Shown: piece after piece, positions 36,219 through 46,001 of the stretch
Numbering within the stretch: position 1 is the stretch's first letter
Layout of the letters: the number at the start of each line of letters is the position of its first letter
Assembly: GCA_000803105.1 (NCBI GenBank)
Contig: JTDA01000008.1
Span: 62,001 to 126,000 of the forward strand
DNA from: Coprobacter secundus
GTDB lineage: Bacteria > Bacteroidota > Bacteroidia > Bacteroidales > Coprobacteraceae
Direction: 5' to 3'
Length of the DNA: 64,000 nucleotides
Program-made: the position numbers and the translations under genes
The notes under the pieces: model-generated
Database searches by the model: none
What the model saw: the letters and a program-made list of their open reading frames with translations, nothing else
What the model was told of the DNA's origin: nothing

Positions 36219-36300
36219 GGGCTTGCCCATTATACGACCTCTATTGAGTTAGGGTAACTCAATACCCCAAGCGATAAATCGCTCGTGAAAAGTTGCCAAT
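36219..36300. repeat. Direct repeat copy 2 with internal palindromes
   Basis: Shares GGGCTTGCCC, AATACCCCAAGCGA (36261) and TGCCAAT with copy 1. It also has ATTGAGTTA-GGG-TAACTCAAT (36243-36263), a perfect 9-base hairpin absent from copy 1, and AGCGAT-AA-ATCGCT (36270-36283). Confidence 0.6.
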
Positions 36301-36926
36301 CCCAGGCAAGCAGGATATGGCTTTATTGCGATTATAGAATACCTTAACTCTCCACGCAATCATGTTTTGGATGGGCTTGTAATACCTTTGTAGCCTCTGT
36401 TTGACAATTACCATAGGCAAGCGTATTTCAGTAGTACTTTTACGAACACTTTCATGAACCCTACTGGTTCTTTTATGAAGTCTTATGTGAACTCTTTTCT
36501 TGCTTTTAAGTGGTATCCTGGAGTAACGTCGGCCACCATAAATGCAGATACTAGATGATGAACACAGAACTATTGTCTGAACGCTTGCCAATTTAACGAC
36601 ATGAATCTGCCATATCCCAAAGGCGATTTTGCCAACTTCCGAATGGCATCCTAAAATAGGAAATAGCCTATCCTCTTTGTAGTGCGTAAAAATACGCAGT
36701 CCACTGCGTAAAATGTAAGACTGGACAGTACTCCAATGAGTTTAAACAAATTGCCCATTGTTTGTTTGCGTGTTTGGGAATTCAGTTTATAAATTTATTG
36801 ACTCGCTTTCACGAACTCTTTTAGGAATCGTTTTCCATAATTCAAGTCCAACGAATCATATGAGATTCTGAAGTATCTGAACTAAATTCAACAAGACATT
36901 TCACCAAAGGTGTTAACTATTAATAC

Positions 36927-38600
36927 TTATTCCGTACAATACGCTCTTCCTAGAAAATCAGGAAATAAATCCGTTTCATAGTACTTGTGAGCCAACACAC
37001 GCAAAAACCAATATCCAACCTTATCTGTTCTATATGCAATAGATTTGTATTTCTTTTCAAAACGGCTCTGAAAATCTTTCAATGTTTCAGGTAACTTTAT
37101 ACCAGTCTGTACGGCCAATTCATTATTTAATCTTTTTTCAAAGAGTAACTGTTCTATATCAAATTCATCGGTGATTGGAAATGCAATTTGTAAGTTCACC
37201 TCAGACTCATCTACTTTCTGCTTAAGAGCTGAGTAAAACTCAGGCATATTCAAGTATGCCAACAATTCAAATGCCACTATTAAGAGCAAAGAGGAATCAC
37301 AGTGATAGTCTTCATCTTTCTTGTAGATACTCTTTGCTAATGCTATTCTATTTCCGTGCATTTCCGGCCACATCTTTTGTTTGTCATACCGTTTCATCAG
37401 ATTGATAACTGTACAAAGCAGATACTTACCTAAACTATTTATGTCATCCTGATTCTCAGCATGCATATACATATATTTGAATACCATCTGAATGACAATA
37501 GAATTAGTATCAAGCAAAGGCATTGTACATGCATTATTGTTTTCGATGACATTTTTTAAGATATTCAACCTATTACGAAGTTCATCTTCAGAAATCTCTG
37601 CATAAGATTTTGTTAAAAAATAGAAATATACTAAATCACCAAGAAAATCATAGCATCTTAGCGGATAGAACATATACTCGGTATCTGAGGATTCAAAACT
37701 ATATAGTCCTTTTGGAAATAAGACTACTTGCAATATTTTATTGATATATTCTTCGTATATCTGAATTTGCAACAATACAAGGCTATTAAAGTGTTTGATT
37801 ATTGAGCTTTTATTCTCTTTTTTTGATTTAAGAATCCATGCCCAAGTTTTTAGAACTATAGTGTCAATACAATACTTGGCCGGTAGTAAATTCTGACATT
37901 CAACAGAGTAATAATGAACCATATGGGCAATGAGGCGCAATGAGGCGAACGTATTAAGGATTAATCTCCTGTTCTCTTTCTTTGCCGATGTAATTTTCTT
38001 TAATTGAAGTTGAACAAGTGTTGATATGTCTTCATAATTATTACCTTCTCCATCTAATAGGACAAGTATTTTCTTAAATAAACGATAACTCTCGTCATCA
38101 GTTAATAATGTTTCATCAAACAAAAAATCTGAGAAATAAGTAGTCAATAACTCAATGTCCCACTCTTCAAAGTTTCCATCAGGAAATTCTTTCTTAATGA
38201 AGCCAGAATATGTAGGTTTTGCATTTGCGTCAATCAAGCCATTGTGAACAAAAACATAATACCTTGGAAATCCTGATAGGCCTGGAATAGAAGGGTCTTC
38301 ATACTCCGTGTATTTAGAAGCCCTTAAAGATTCTATTAATCCATCCGGTTCATTAAGAGTTCTGTCTGTTATATCTTTTGCACCGAACCCCTTGAGTTCA
38401 AATAAGAAAAGTGTTTTTTGCCCATTTTGTCCTTTGATAGCTACTACATCACGTCCATATTGTGACTGCCCTTTTGATTGACACGGTGTAGAAAGGACTC
38501 TGTATCCCATTCTTTCCAGAAGTATAGGAAAGATATAGTCTAATTCTTGATCCTCTTTCAAAGACTCAATATATTGTTTAATTATTTCCCGTCTTTTCAT
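36927..38600 (-). CDS. PD-(D/E)XK (Mrr-like) nuclease with long helical C-terminus, candidate defence effector
   Basis: A 557-residue protein. The N-terminal ~110 residues are a restriction-endonuclease-like fold: helix REIIKQYIESLKEDQELDYIFPILLERMGYRV, then SQYGRDVVAI (Asp51 counting from the ATG) and LFLFELKGFG (Glu68-x-Lys70), giving the D...ExK catalytic triad. The remaining ~430 residues are helical with no domain I know. The ATG at 38600 lies inside the preceding gene (23-base overlap), so translation is likely coupled; a TTG three codons upstream is less likely. It sits at the start of the defence cargo. I infer DNA cleavage after activation by, or in complex with, its partner. No named system is recognised. 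Confidence 0.7.
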   Translation of the reverse strand: MKRREIIKQYIESLKEDQELDYIFPILLERMGYRVLSTPCQSKGQSQYGRDVVAIKGQNGQKTLFLFELKGFGAKDITDRTLNEPDGLIESLRASKYTEYEDPSIPGLSGFPRYYVFVHNGLIDANAKPTYSGFIKKEFPDGNFEEWDIELLTTYFSDFLFDETLLTDDESYRLFKKILVLLDGEGNNYEDISTLVQLQLKKITSAKKENRRLILNTFASLRLIAHMVHYYSVECQNLLPAKYCIDTIVLKTWAWILKSKKENKSSIIKHFNSLVLLQIQIYEEYINKILQVVLFPKGLYSFESSDTEYMFYPLRCYDFLGDLVYFYFLTKSYAEISEDELRNRLNILKNVIENNNACTMPLLDTNSIVIQMVFKYMYMHAENQDDINSLGKYLLCTVINLMKRYDKQKMWPEMHGNRIALAKSIYKKDEDYHCDSSLLLIVAFELLAYLNMPEFYSALKQKVDESEVNLQIAFPITDEFDIEQLLFEKRLNNELAVQTGIKLPETLKDFQSRFEKKYKSIAYRTDKVGYWFLRVLAHKYYETDLFPDFLGRAYCTE

Positions 38601-40266
38601 TCCAATCAACTAATAAATCATTAATCCACTTATCTTGTTCCATTGGCGTCATAGACTGAGCCAATTGCCTTGATGGCATTGAAAATTGTATGCATCCCAA
38701 GTGTTGTACTTTTCCATTTTCGTCTCTCCAACCTCCTCCTCTTGCTAAAGTAACGTGCTTCATCATACTACTTAAAAGACTCTTATGATTTTCATCAGCT
38801 TTCTTCATCTGTTGTTGCCAATGTTGTTTTTGAGTTTTCAAAGCTTCTTGATACTCTATCATATAACCGTATTTGGGTGACATTTCTTTAAGAGATCTTC
38901 TTTTATCTATTGCATCAGACCTTTTCTCAAAATACCAATGGATTTTCGTAACAAACTCATTATCAATATTTAATTTCTCAAAAGCTTTGATTACATAACC
39001 CATATATTCATCCAAATATGGAACTAACTGACTCATCAAAACATTACGTACGCTCGGTAATTCACTTTCAATCAGAGGCAATAACTTTGGAAGTCTAGTC
39101 TCAGGATTGCCATAATCCTGAAGCAATTCTATAATCAATAAACATTGCAATTTCTCATCCAAGTCTTTTTGAGGGTCAAAATTTGAAGATTCCAAATGAT
39201 AATCATCCCACAATCTTCGCCCGACAACACGATACAATCCATTGGGATGAAAAATAAACGATAATACAAAGTTTATGAAGTTATCCTCATTCTCATGTAA
39301 AGACCTTAGACTTCCTTCCATCTTTAGGATATCCATTGGGGTCAAAGAATTTGCGATTGCTACGAAAATATTTGTCAAAAACACTGCATCTTTAAAATGA
39401 AAATGTATTGAGTCATCAATACTTTTGAGCGCAGTCTCTTTATTCTCACTTTTTAACCCTTTGACCAACAATATGATACTCTGTTCTATAAATGGACTAA
39501 CTCCTTGTTGCACAAACAACCAGTTACATAGAGGATTTATGTACGGTGACGGATCTCCTTGCAACATTTCCAGAATCTTTTGTTCACATATTTCTTTTCT
39601 TTGGCCAACCAAACGTCCTATCGTAAAAAGGGAAAAAGCCATTGCTGCACTTGATTTAAAGCAAGTGTTAGATACAACTATATCAAAAGCCTTATTAACA
39701 TACTCCTCTGCAATTTGATTTGTTTTTACAAATGCAGTTGCAAACTCCTTCATATTATCTTCAGGAGGATATTCTGCGTAATACCTATCAAAATCATTTT
39801 CCATCAGACCAGCAAGGCAGCTCGTTTTGTACTGAGGCAATATTGAGATTAATACAATGGCATTGTCATAATAAGCACTAGCGTATTTTTGAACAGCCCA
39901 AAGAATTAGATTTTCAGTATTATCATGTTTACTCTCAAATGACAGAATAACGTTTTTCATAAATTCTGGACTCCAACTTGAGACTCCGGAAACAAGATGA
40001 AATGCCCACGCCCATCTCCCAATATTATTAGTTTCCTCGAAAATAATATTACCACTTTTTAGATGTGCTATATATGCGAGAGCGACAGCAAAATAACCCC
40101 CACTCATACTATAGTCCGATGGATTGATAATATGTTCATTGTTTTCCCAATAGGATACGGAATCACTGAATTCAAATTCACCTGCTGACGCTTTCTCATT
40201 TAAAAAGTCTACAACTTTAACAAGTTCATCAGGCAATCCTGAAGTTATATTTCGTCCATCAAACAT
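38578..40266 (-). CDS. Large helical-repeat protein partnered with the PD-(D/E)XK nuclease
   Basis: A 562-residue protein I do not recognise. It is almost entirely helical, with repeated short amphipathic helix pairs such as LIIELLQDYGNPETRLPKLLPLIESELPSVRNVLMSQLVPYLDEYM, similar in style to HEAT/ARM solenoids. Near the C-terminus are a charged coiled coil (YQEALKTQKQHWQQQMKKADENHK) and a Gly-rich segment (ARGGGWRDENG). There is no ATPase motif and no nuclease motif. It is the first gene of a two-gene unit with a 23-base overlap into the nuclease gene. A scaffold or sensor role for the nuclease is inference from the pairing. Confidence 0.62.
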   Translation of the reverse strand: MFDGRNITSGLPDELVKVVDFLNEKASAGEFEFSDSVSYWENNEHIINPSDYSMSGGYFAVALAYIAHLKSGNIIFEETNNIGRWAWAFHLVSGVSSWSPEFMKNVILSFESKHDNTENLILWAVQKYASAYYDNAIVLISILPQYKTSCLAGLMENDFDRYYAEYPPEDNMKEFATAFVKTNQIAEEYVNKAFDIVVSNTCFKSSAAMAFSLFTIGRLVGQRKEICEQKILEMLQGDPSPYINPLCNWLFVQQGVSPFIEQSIILLVKGLKSENKETALKSIDDSIHFHFKDAVFLTNIFVAIANSLTPMDILKMEGSLRSLHENEDNFINFVLSFIFHPNGLYRVVGRRLWDDYHLESSNFDPQKDLDEKLQCLLIIELLQDYGNPETRLPKLLPLIESELPSVRNVLMSQLVPYLDEYMGYVIKAFEKLNIDNEFVTKIHWYFEKRSDAIDKRRSLKEMSPKYGYMIEYQEALKTQKQHWQQQMKKADENHKSLLSSMMKHVTLARGGGWRDENGKVQHLGCIQFSMPSRQLAQSMTPMEQDKWINDLLVDWNEKTGNN

Positions 40267-40410
40267 AATAATCTATTTAATATTCACGTTTCATAACTTT
40301 TCACCACTCTTCCTTCTCTCATATTTAGAAGATTCATCGTATTGGTAAGGTATTTGACATTTTATGCATCTGAGTTGAGAGCTAAACAGGAATTATAGAT
40401 GGCATCATAA

Positions 40411-41433
40411 TCATTCCATATCCAATGGAGGAAAACTATCATCTTCAAATCTATCAAAGTCAGATTGGAAAAGACGGTCTTGAATGATCCTGTACTTTTC
40501 AAACTCTGATTCAGCAAACTCTTTGGCATATTCGGCAGAAACCTGTCCGTTATCTTGTAATATCGGGCTCTCAAATAAATTAATGAATTTATCTATTCGC
40601 TTTGCCCAATCTTCCATTGTCATAGGTATATGACGCATAGCCATGCTTTCTGCCATATCAAGGGATGCATTGACTATCCTGCCCATTTCTTCTAATTCTT
40701 TTTCTCGCAAATAGTTCTTTGCTACAGACACATCGGTTTTGACAATTTTTCCATTCGGAGCATTTTCCCAAGTGGTCAATCCCATGTGCTCCCTATTTGC
40801 ATCGGCTCGTTCAACTATCAATTCCGCAGCTGTATGCCCATGCACAGCATAGTGCATTTTGTTCTGTACCTTCTTGAAGAAAAGACGGGTTGTCGGAGCA
40901 TCCTTGTTATAGTCTATTGCCGTAGCATAAATATCGGTCAGTTTCTGATAAAAACGACGCTCACTCAGCCTTATCTCCCTTATTTCGGCCAACAAATGCT
41001 CAAAGTAATCCACACCAAAGAAAGCCCCGTTCTCCATTCGCTTATGATCAAGCACATATCCACGAATGGCAAACTGCCGGAGTACAAACGTACACCACTG
41101 CCGGAATTGAGTGGCACGAACAGAATTGACTCTATACCCGACACTGATAATGGCATCGAGATTATAGAATGTCGTATCGTAATTCTTGCCATCCGAAGCA
41201 GTTGTTTCCATTTTGGAAATAACTGAATGTTCGTCCAACTCACCACTCTCAAAAATATTTTTAAGATGCTTGCTGATTGCAGGTACTCCTACATCAAAAA
41301 GCTGTGCCATCGCCTTTTGGGTTGCCCAAATGGTTTCGTTCTTATATATCACTTGAATCCCATCCTCCTTGCCTTCAAGCATGAAGATGAGAAACTCTGC
41401 TGTACTATTTCGTATTTCTATATTTTTTACCAT
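40411..41433 (-). CDS. RhuM-family protein
   Basis: A 340-residue protein of the RhuM (virulence RhuM) family. Its core is present: IWATQKAMAQLFDVGVPAISKHLKNIFESGEL, then NLDAIISVGYRVNSVRATQFRQWCTFVLRQFAIRGYVLDHKRM, and the later TAAELIVERADA...MGLTTW block. The family is often found in restriction and defence loci and on pathogenicity islands; its biochemistry is unknown. The first part resembles a DNA-binding anti-repressor domain. I chose the ATG at 41433, which leaves 7 bases after the AbiH stop, over one 12 codons upstream that would overlap AbiH. It appears to be the last gene of the hsd operon. Confidence 0.85.
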   Translation of the reverse strand: MVKNIEIRNSTAEFLIFMLEGKEDGIQVIYKNETIWATQKAMAQLFDVGVPAISKHLKNIFESGELDEHSVISKMETTASDGKNYDTTFYNLDAIISVGYRVNSVRATQFRQWCTFVLRQFAIRGYVLDHKRMENGAFFGVDYFEHLLAEIREIRLSERRFYQKLTDIYATAIDYNKDAPTTRLFFKKVQNKMHYAVHGHTAAELIVERADANREHMGLTTWENAPNGKIVKTDVSVAKNYLREKELEEMGRIVNASLDMAESMAMRHIPMTMEDWAKRIDKFINLFESPILQDNGQVSAEYAKEFAESEFEKYRIIQDRLFQSDFDRFEDDSFPPLDME

Positions 41434-41440
41434 AACAAAA

Positions 41441-42688
41441 TCATTTAATATATTGTGGTAATGGTTCACAAAACATTTTATTTACGACTCTATCACGCAT
41501 TAGCTTCATGTCCGTAAAATTACGACATATATTTTGTGCTATTTCCAGATAGTTATCTGAACCATCATCTTTTTGATAATAATATGGCTTTATTGAAACA
41601 CAGTTTTTATGCTCAAACAAGGTGTTTAGCAACGTTCGGTCTGAGTTGCCACAAGAATGCCCCATGATATAAACTTGATATGGAGCAGATTCAATGAACT
41701 GAAGTAAATTACGATATTTTCCCGACTCTAAATACTTTATAGATTTGATGTTTCTTAAACACTCATTATCTGATTGTTTAAGGAAATCTTTATAATCCTC
41801 ATCAAGCTCATCACCATAGCCAAATATTATGCTATCGGGATTATTCAAGTCTCCATGAATATGATTTGTAGAAGCAACTTTCAAACACCCATATTTGTCT
41901 GCTACTTCAGTATAATTAAAATTAAGTAGCATAATATTCTCAGGAATTATTAAGTTCTTTAGGTAGATTTCTTCTATCTTTGACGATTCTGAAAATTGCT
42001 TTCTGAGCTGTTTAATATCCTCTGCTATAAAGTACCTATCGCTACCTTCAAAACCATATCTACAAAGTAACTGTTGGTACACATTGTCTTGTTGGATTAG
42101 ATAATCTACGTAATCATAGTAAACCTGTAATTGCGAAATACTAATATCATCTTTACGAATATTTCCATAAATTTGACGTTGTATCTCTGTATTGCACTTT
42201 ATATTATTAGTTGTGATAGAAGAAAGATATTGAGCTAAAAGCTCTTGAATACAATGTAGTTGTTTGTTGATTTCTGAAATTGTATAACCACAGTTATCTG
42301 GATTCACAATCAAATTTCGCAATAAATCATAATATTCCTTTTCTATGTCAACCCACCCTTTAGTTTCAATACAAATACATATATTCTTAAAAAACGGAGA
42401 CAACGAAAACTCAAAAGATTCAGAATCATTGGCAATACTATCAATAATCTCTTTACCGGACGGTTTGTTAAAAAACTTAGGAAGACAAAATGCAAAGACA
42501 TTCCAACAGCGATTGTAATTGTCTGAAGTAATTTTGATAGAACAAAGGTAATCCTCTGATATAGACGTAAGATTTCCTGTAAAAGAATCAACTCGTTTCT
42601 CCCAATACCAGTTTATGAAATCTTCATATCTAGTAGGAAGCCCATGTGCCAAGTCAAAGCCGTTTCCAATAAGTACTATTCTATTCAT
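41441..42688 (-). CDS. AbiH-family abortive infection protein
   Basis: A 415-residue AbiH-like protein. Motifs typical of the family appear in order: RIVLIGNGFDLAHGLPTRYEDFINWYW at the N-terminus, NIMLLNFNYTEVAD, HIHGDLNNPDSIIFGYGDELD, and YIMGHSCGNSDRTLLNTLF with the GHSxGxSD turn. Known AbiH proteins protect lactococci from phage, perhaps by acting on a nucleotide or nucleic acid; the mechanism is not settled. The ATG at 42688 is used because the codon before it is GTG. The gene is 83 bases downstream of hsdR and 7 bases upstream of the RhuM start, so it likely belongs to the same operon. Confidence 0.85.
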   Translation of the reverse strand: MNRIVLIGNGFDLAHGLPTRYEDFINWYWEKRVDSFTGNLTSISEDYLCSIKITSDNYNRCWNVFAFCLPKFFNKPSGKEIIDSIANDSESFEFSLSPFFKNICICIETKGWVDIEKEYYDLLRNLIVNPDNCGYTISEINKQLHCIQELLAQYLSSITTNNIKCNTEIQRQIYGNIRKDDISISQLQVYYDYVDYLIQQDNVYQQLLCRYGFEGSDRYFIAEDIKQLRKQFSESSKIEEIYLKNLIIPENIMLLNFNYTEVADKYGCLKVASTNHIHGDLNNPDSIIFGYGDELDEDYKDFLKQSDNECLRNIKSIKYLESGKYRNLLQFIESAPYQVYIMGHSCGNSDRTLLNTLFEHKNCVSIKPYYYQKDDGSDNYLEIAQNICRNFTDMKLMRDRVVNKMFCEPLPQYIK

Positions 42689-42771
42689 CACTGTTACTTC
42701 TTTTATTGAGGATTTTTATATGCCTAAAATAAAAATCCTAGTTAATCGTTCTGTATTTATTGAGATTCATA

Positions 42772-45700
42772 CTACGGTTCTGCTACCATTGATGAATAAG
42801 AATCATTGTCAATAGCATAAGGGCGAGGCCGGCTGTGCCGTTTGAAACTTTCAGCCTGTTCCAAAATCTCCTTGAATACCTCATCACGAATTTTAGGTGG
42901 ATATCCTGCACGAGCCAACAGGACAATTACATTCATCTTCAATGTCGCCCGAAGGTCAGGACGGTTTAACCAATCTGACACATCCGACTGTTCCTCTACC
43001 ATCGTTTTAATTTGCTTAGCCAACTCTGTCAATGTCTCATCTGGAAAGTTTTCAATGAACTCATATTTTGTCGCCACTGATTTCAGAATATCAAAGAAAG
43101 CCTTTTCTTCAAATGACAATCCTATAGAATTGCCGGCAGTGCGTTCGCTTGCTACATCCTCCATAAGCCTTACCATCTCGCCAACGACATCATCAATCAC
43201 ATCGTTGGCAAGTGCTGCATCGTCTGAACGGTCATTGTATTTTTTGACAATATCCTCCAAGCGTTTCGTGAAGTCTATGCCTTTTTGCCTGTTGATTTTC
43301 CGTAACGATTCTATAACCTGTTTCAAAAGTTGCTCCATCAACTTGACTTTGGTGTTCTTGTAGGGAATTTGGTCAAGACGTTGCATGTATTCCGATGAAA
43401 GAAGGTCTATTTCTTCATCGGCAGCAACACCGATTTTAGTCACCTCTTCCACTGCTTCAGACATCAAGGCATCTTTCAGCATTTCGCTCACACGCTTATT
43501 CATCTTTACAGCATCCGGCGCATTCCCTCTCGTCAGTTTAGAGATTATGGAACGGATGGCCAACATAAAATGAATATCGTTGTCTTCCGCCTCTGTCAGA
43601 TGTTCTGAGTTGCAGCATATATCATACGCACCTTTCATCTTTTTACAGTGTCGCATAAAACGAGTTTCAAGTTTTTTGGTATGTTGAATGTATTCTGCTC
43701 CCGTTTGAAGAATGCCTAACTGTTCAAGAGGCGTTCCAATGAAATAGCCAGACCAGTCAAAAGCATGAAACATCCGCTTAATCACATCCAATTCGTCCTT
43801 AACCACTTTTACCGCTTCTTCAACAGTTTCGAGGTCCGGACCATCGACTTCTCCATTTCCGCCATATTGATGAAGCGCCTCATTCATCTGCCGCTTTATG
43901 CCGAGATAATCAACCACAAGCCCTTTCTCTTTTCCGGGATAAACACGATTAACACGAGATATGGTCTGAATCAACGTGTGCATTTGTAAAGGTTTGAAGC
44001 AGTACATCGTATCAAGGCTCGGTACGTCAAAGCCAGTTATCCACATATCCACAACAATCGCAATCTTAAAATTGCTTTTCTCTTCTTTGAACTGTTTGTC
44101 CAACGTTTTCCGGTATTCATCATTGCCGAGCAGATTATAAAGTTCGTCAGAATCATTATCCGTGTCGCGAGTGATGACCATAGCAATACGCGGCATCGGC
44201 TTGATTTCTTTGCGTTCCTTCTCCGAAAGAGTTTCCCCTTCAATACATTCTTTGATTTCCGCCCATTCCGGTCGTAAATGGATAATCGCCTGATAGAGGT
44301 TCCAAGCAATGGAACGACTGCTACACACAATCATAGCTTTACCCAACACCGTTGAACCTTCCTCAATCCGTTTTTCGTAGTGTTCCACCATATCCCGGGC
44401 TATTTTGGCTAGTAAATCAGGGTCATTCAGGATAACATCAATTCGCGTCATCATTTTCTTGCTCTCCTCTATCTGATAGTCACCTGATCCTTCTTGCTTA
44501 CATTGGTCATAGAAAAGCTCTATTTCCTTCACCTTAGCCGAGTCAATCATGATTTTAGCAGCACGACCTTCATAGACTATCTTACGAGTGATCTCATCCG
44601 CAACCGCTTCGGTCATGGTGTAACGGTCTACAATCGGGCCAAACACATCCAGCGTATTATCAAGCGGTGTTCCCGTAAATCCTACGTATGTAGCATTCGG
44701 AAGAGAATCGCGCAGATACTTGGCAAAACCATAATGATGCTTTACACCCTTTTCCGTGATAGTTGTTTTCTGCCCTAAACCGGCTTGTGAACGATGAGCC
44801 TCATCGGATATACAGATAATGTTTGCACGATTGCTCAATAAGCCTGTGCTTTCCTCGAATTTCTGAATCGTTGTCAGATAAACGCCTCCGGCAGTACGCT
44901 TTTCAAGGTGTTCTTTAAGTTTCTCCCGACTTTCTACTTGAACGATTGTCTTGTCTCCAATGAATTTGGTAGCATTTAAAAACGACTTAGACAACTGATC
45001 ATCAAGGTCTGTACGGTCTGTTATCAGAACAATGGTAGGACTGCTCAATTTTTTGGAACGCATCAGTTGTCGGGCAAGAAATAACATGGTGTACGACTTA
45101 CCGCACCCTGTAGCTCCGAAATATGTGCCCCCTTTTCCATCACCATCAAGATTCAATCGTGAATGTTTCAGAATGTTATTGAACAGTTGAGTGGTAGCAA
45201 AATACTGCGGATAGCGGCACACGATTTTATCCTCGTCCTTGGGAGTATCTGGCAAATAGATAAAGTTATGCAATACATCAAGCAGGCGTTCCTTTCTGAA
45301 CAATCCGCGCATCATCGTGAACATAGTATCAAAAGCACCATCAAGAATAGAATCCGTAGCTTCCACCTTATGCCATCCGTAAAAGAACTCATATGGTGCA
45401 AAAAGTGAACCGATTTTATTGTTCACGCCATCGCTGATTACTACAAACGCATTATAGCGGAACAATTTAGGTATGTCACGCCTATAACGCACCGTCAGTT
45501 GCTTGAAAGCGTTTTCTATTGTGGTATTTTGCTTGATGGCATTTTTAAATTCAAGTACCACCAAAGGCAGACCATTAACAAATACAATACCGTCAGGAAT
45601 ACGATGGTGCTCACCGTCAATGGCAAACTGATTGACGAACTTGAAGAGATTGTTTTTCCCAAATTCGGTATAGTCAATGGGATAAATATGAAGATGTGGT

Positions 45701-45999
45701 AACTTAGGATTGGTTCGCTTCAACGAAAAGCCCTCTTGCAGAAGTCGCAACGCTTCCATATTCTCTGCATACACGCCACCGCCGTCCGAAGTTTCCAATC
45801 TGGCAATTGCCCGACTGATTTCATCCTCGGTGATATGGTCGGCTTCATATTTTTTCCGCAGATAAAGGCGCAAATCATCGTAGAGAATAACATCCCGTGT
45901 ATCACGAGAAATGCTTTCTCCATACACATAGTCGTAACCTTCTTTCTTGAAAAGCTCGACAAATGCCTGCTCTAATTGTGATTCACTGAAGTATGGCAT
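42772..45999 (-). CDS. hsdR: Type I restriction enzyme R subunit
   Basis: A 1075-residue HsdR, the DNA translocase and nuclease of type I restriction. The N-terminal nuclease has PDGIVFVNGLPLVVLEFKNA (PD...ExK, around residues 135-155). The SF2 motor follows: TYFGATGCGKSYTM (P-loop), IVLITDRTDLDDQLSKSF, NIICISDEAHRSQAG (DEAH box), YVGFTGTPL, and the second RecA-like domain with VVDMWITGFDVPSLDTMYCFKP and IQTISRVNRVYPGKEKGLVVDY. A helical C-terminus binds the methylase. Length and motifs are complete. It starts 2 bases after the OLD-like gene stop, a strongly coupled arrangement. Confidence 0.97.
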   Translation of the reverse strand: MPYFSESQLEQAFVELFKKEGYDYVYGESISRDTRDVILYDDLRLYLRKKYEADHITEDEISRAIARLETSDGGGVYAENMEALRLLQEGFSLKRTNPKLPHLHIYPIDYTEFGKNNLFKFVNQFAIDGEHHRIPDGIVFVNGLPLVVLEFKNAIKQNTTIENAFKQLTVRYRRDIPKLFRYNAFVVISDGVNNKIGSLFAPYEFFYGWHKVEATDSILDGAFDTMFTMMRGLFRKERLLDVLHNFIYLPDTPKDEDKIVCRYPQYFATTQLFNNILKHSRLNLDGDGKGGTYFGATGCGKSYTMLFLARQLMRSKKLSSPTIVLITDRTDLDDQLSKSFLNATKFIGDKTIVQVESREKLKEHLEKRTAGGVYLTTIQKFEESTGLLSNRANIICISDEAHRSQAGLGQKTTITEKGVKHHYGFAKYLRDSLPNATYVGFTGTPLDNTLDVFGPIVDRYTMTEAVADEITRKIVYEGRAAKIMIDSAKVKEIELFYDQCKQEGSGDYQIEESKKMMTRIDVILNDPDLLAKIARDMVEHYEKRIEEGSTVLGKAMIVCSSRSIAWNLYQAIIHLRPEWAEIKECIEGETLSEKERKEIKPMPRIAMVITRDTDNDSDELYNLLGNDEYRKTLDKQFKEEKSNFKIAIVVDMWITGFDVPSLDTMYCFKPLQMHTLIQTISRVNRVYPGKEKGLVVDYLGIKRQMNEALHQYGGNGEVDGPDLETVEEAVKVVKDELDVIKRMFHAFDWSGYFIGTPLEQLGILQTGAEYIQHTKKLETRFMRHCKKMKGAYDICCNSEHLTEAEDNDIHFMLAIRSIISKLTRGNAPDAVKMNKRVSEMLKDALMSEAVEEVTKIGVAADEEIDLLSSEYMQRLDQIPYKNTKVKLMEQLLKQVIESLRKINRQKGIDFTKRLEDIVKKYNDRSDDAALANDVIDDVVGEMVRLMEDVASERTAGNSIGLSFEEKAFFDILKSVATKYEFIENFPDETLTELAKQIKTMVEEQSDVSDWLNRPDLRATLKMNVIVLLARAGYPPKIRDEVFKEILEQAESFKRHSRPRPYAIDNDSYSSMVAEP

Positions 46000-46001
46000 A
46001 C

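Larger units (their letters stand above)
35520..36926. other. 1.4-kb non-coding tract with repeats (candidate oriT/ori region)
   Basis: No frame here is protein-like. Two short open frames on the minus strand (35997-36230 and 36259-36591) lack recognisable domains. The tract holds the diverged direct repeat described separately and a TGCGTA/TACGCA hairpin at 36683-36698 with another TGCGTA 7 bases later. A family of GAAC-centred repeats of the form TTnAnGAACnC lies near 36442-36500, with another at 36808-36820. Position between the RepA-like gene and the cargo fits an origin of replication or transfer, but no relaxase gene is present nearby. Confidence 0.45.

Noticed and set aside
35997..36230. 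A 77-codon minus-strand frame over repeat copy 1 and the spacer to copy 2
   Set aside because: No known domain, and its codons run through the GGGCTTGCCC repeat blocks, which explain the sequence better.
36022..36300. CRISPR array
   Set aside because: Only two diverged copies 197 bases apart, and no cas genes in the window.
36259..36591. A 110-codon basic frame on the minus strand
   Set aside because: Arg/Lys-rich composition follows from the short repeated GAAC motifs; no start signal or homology pattern.
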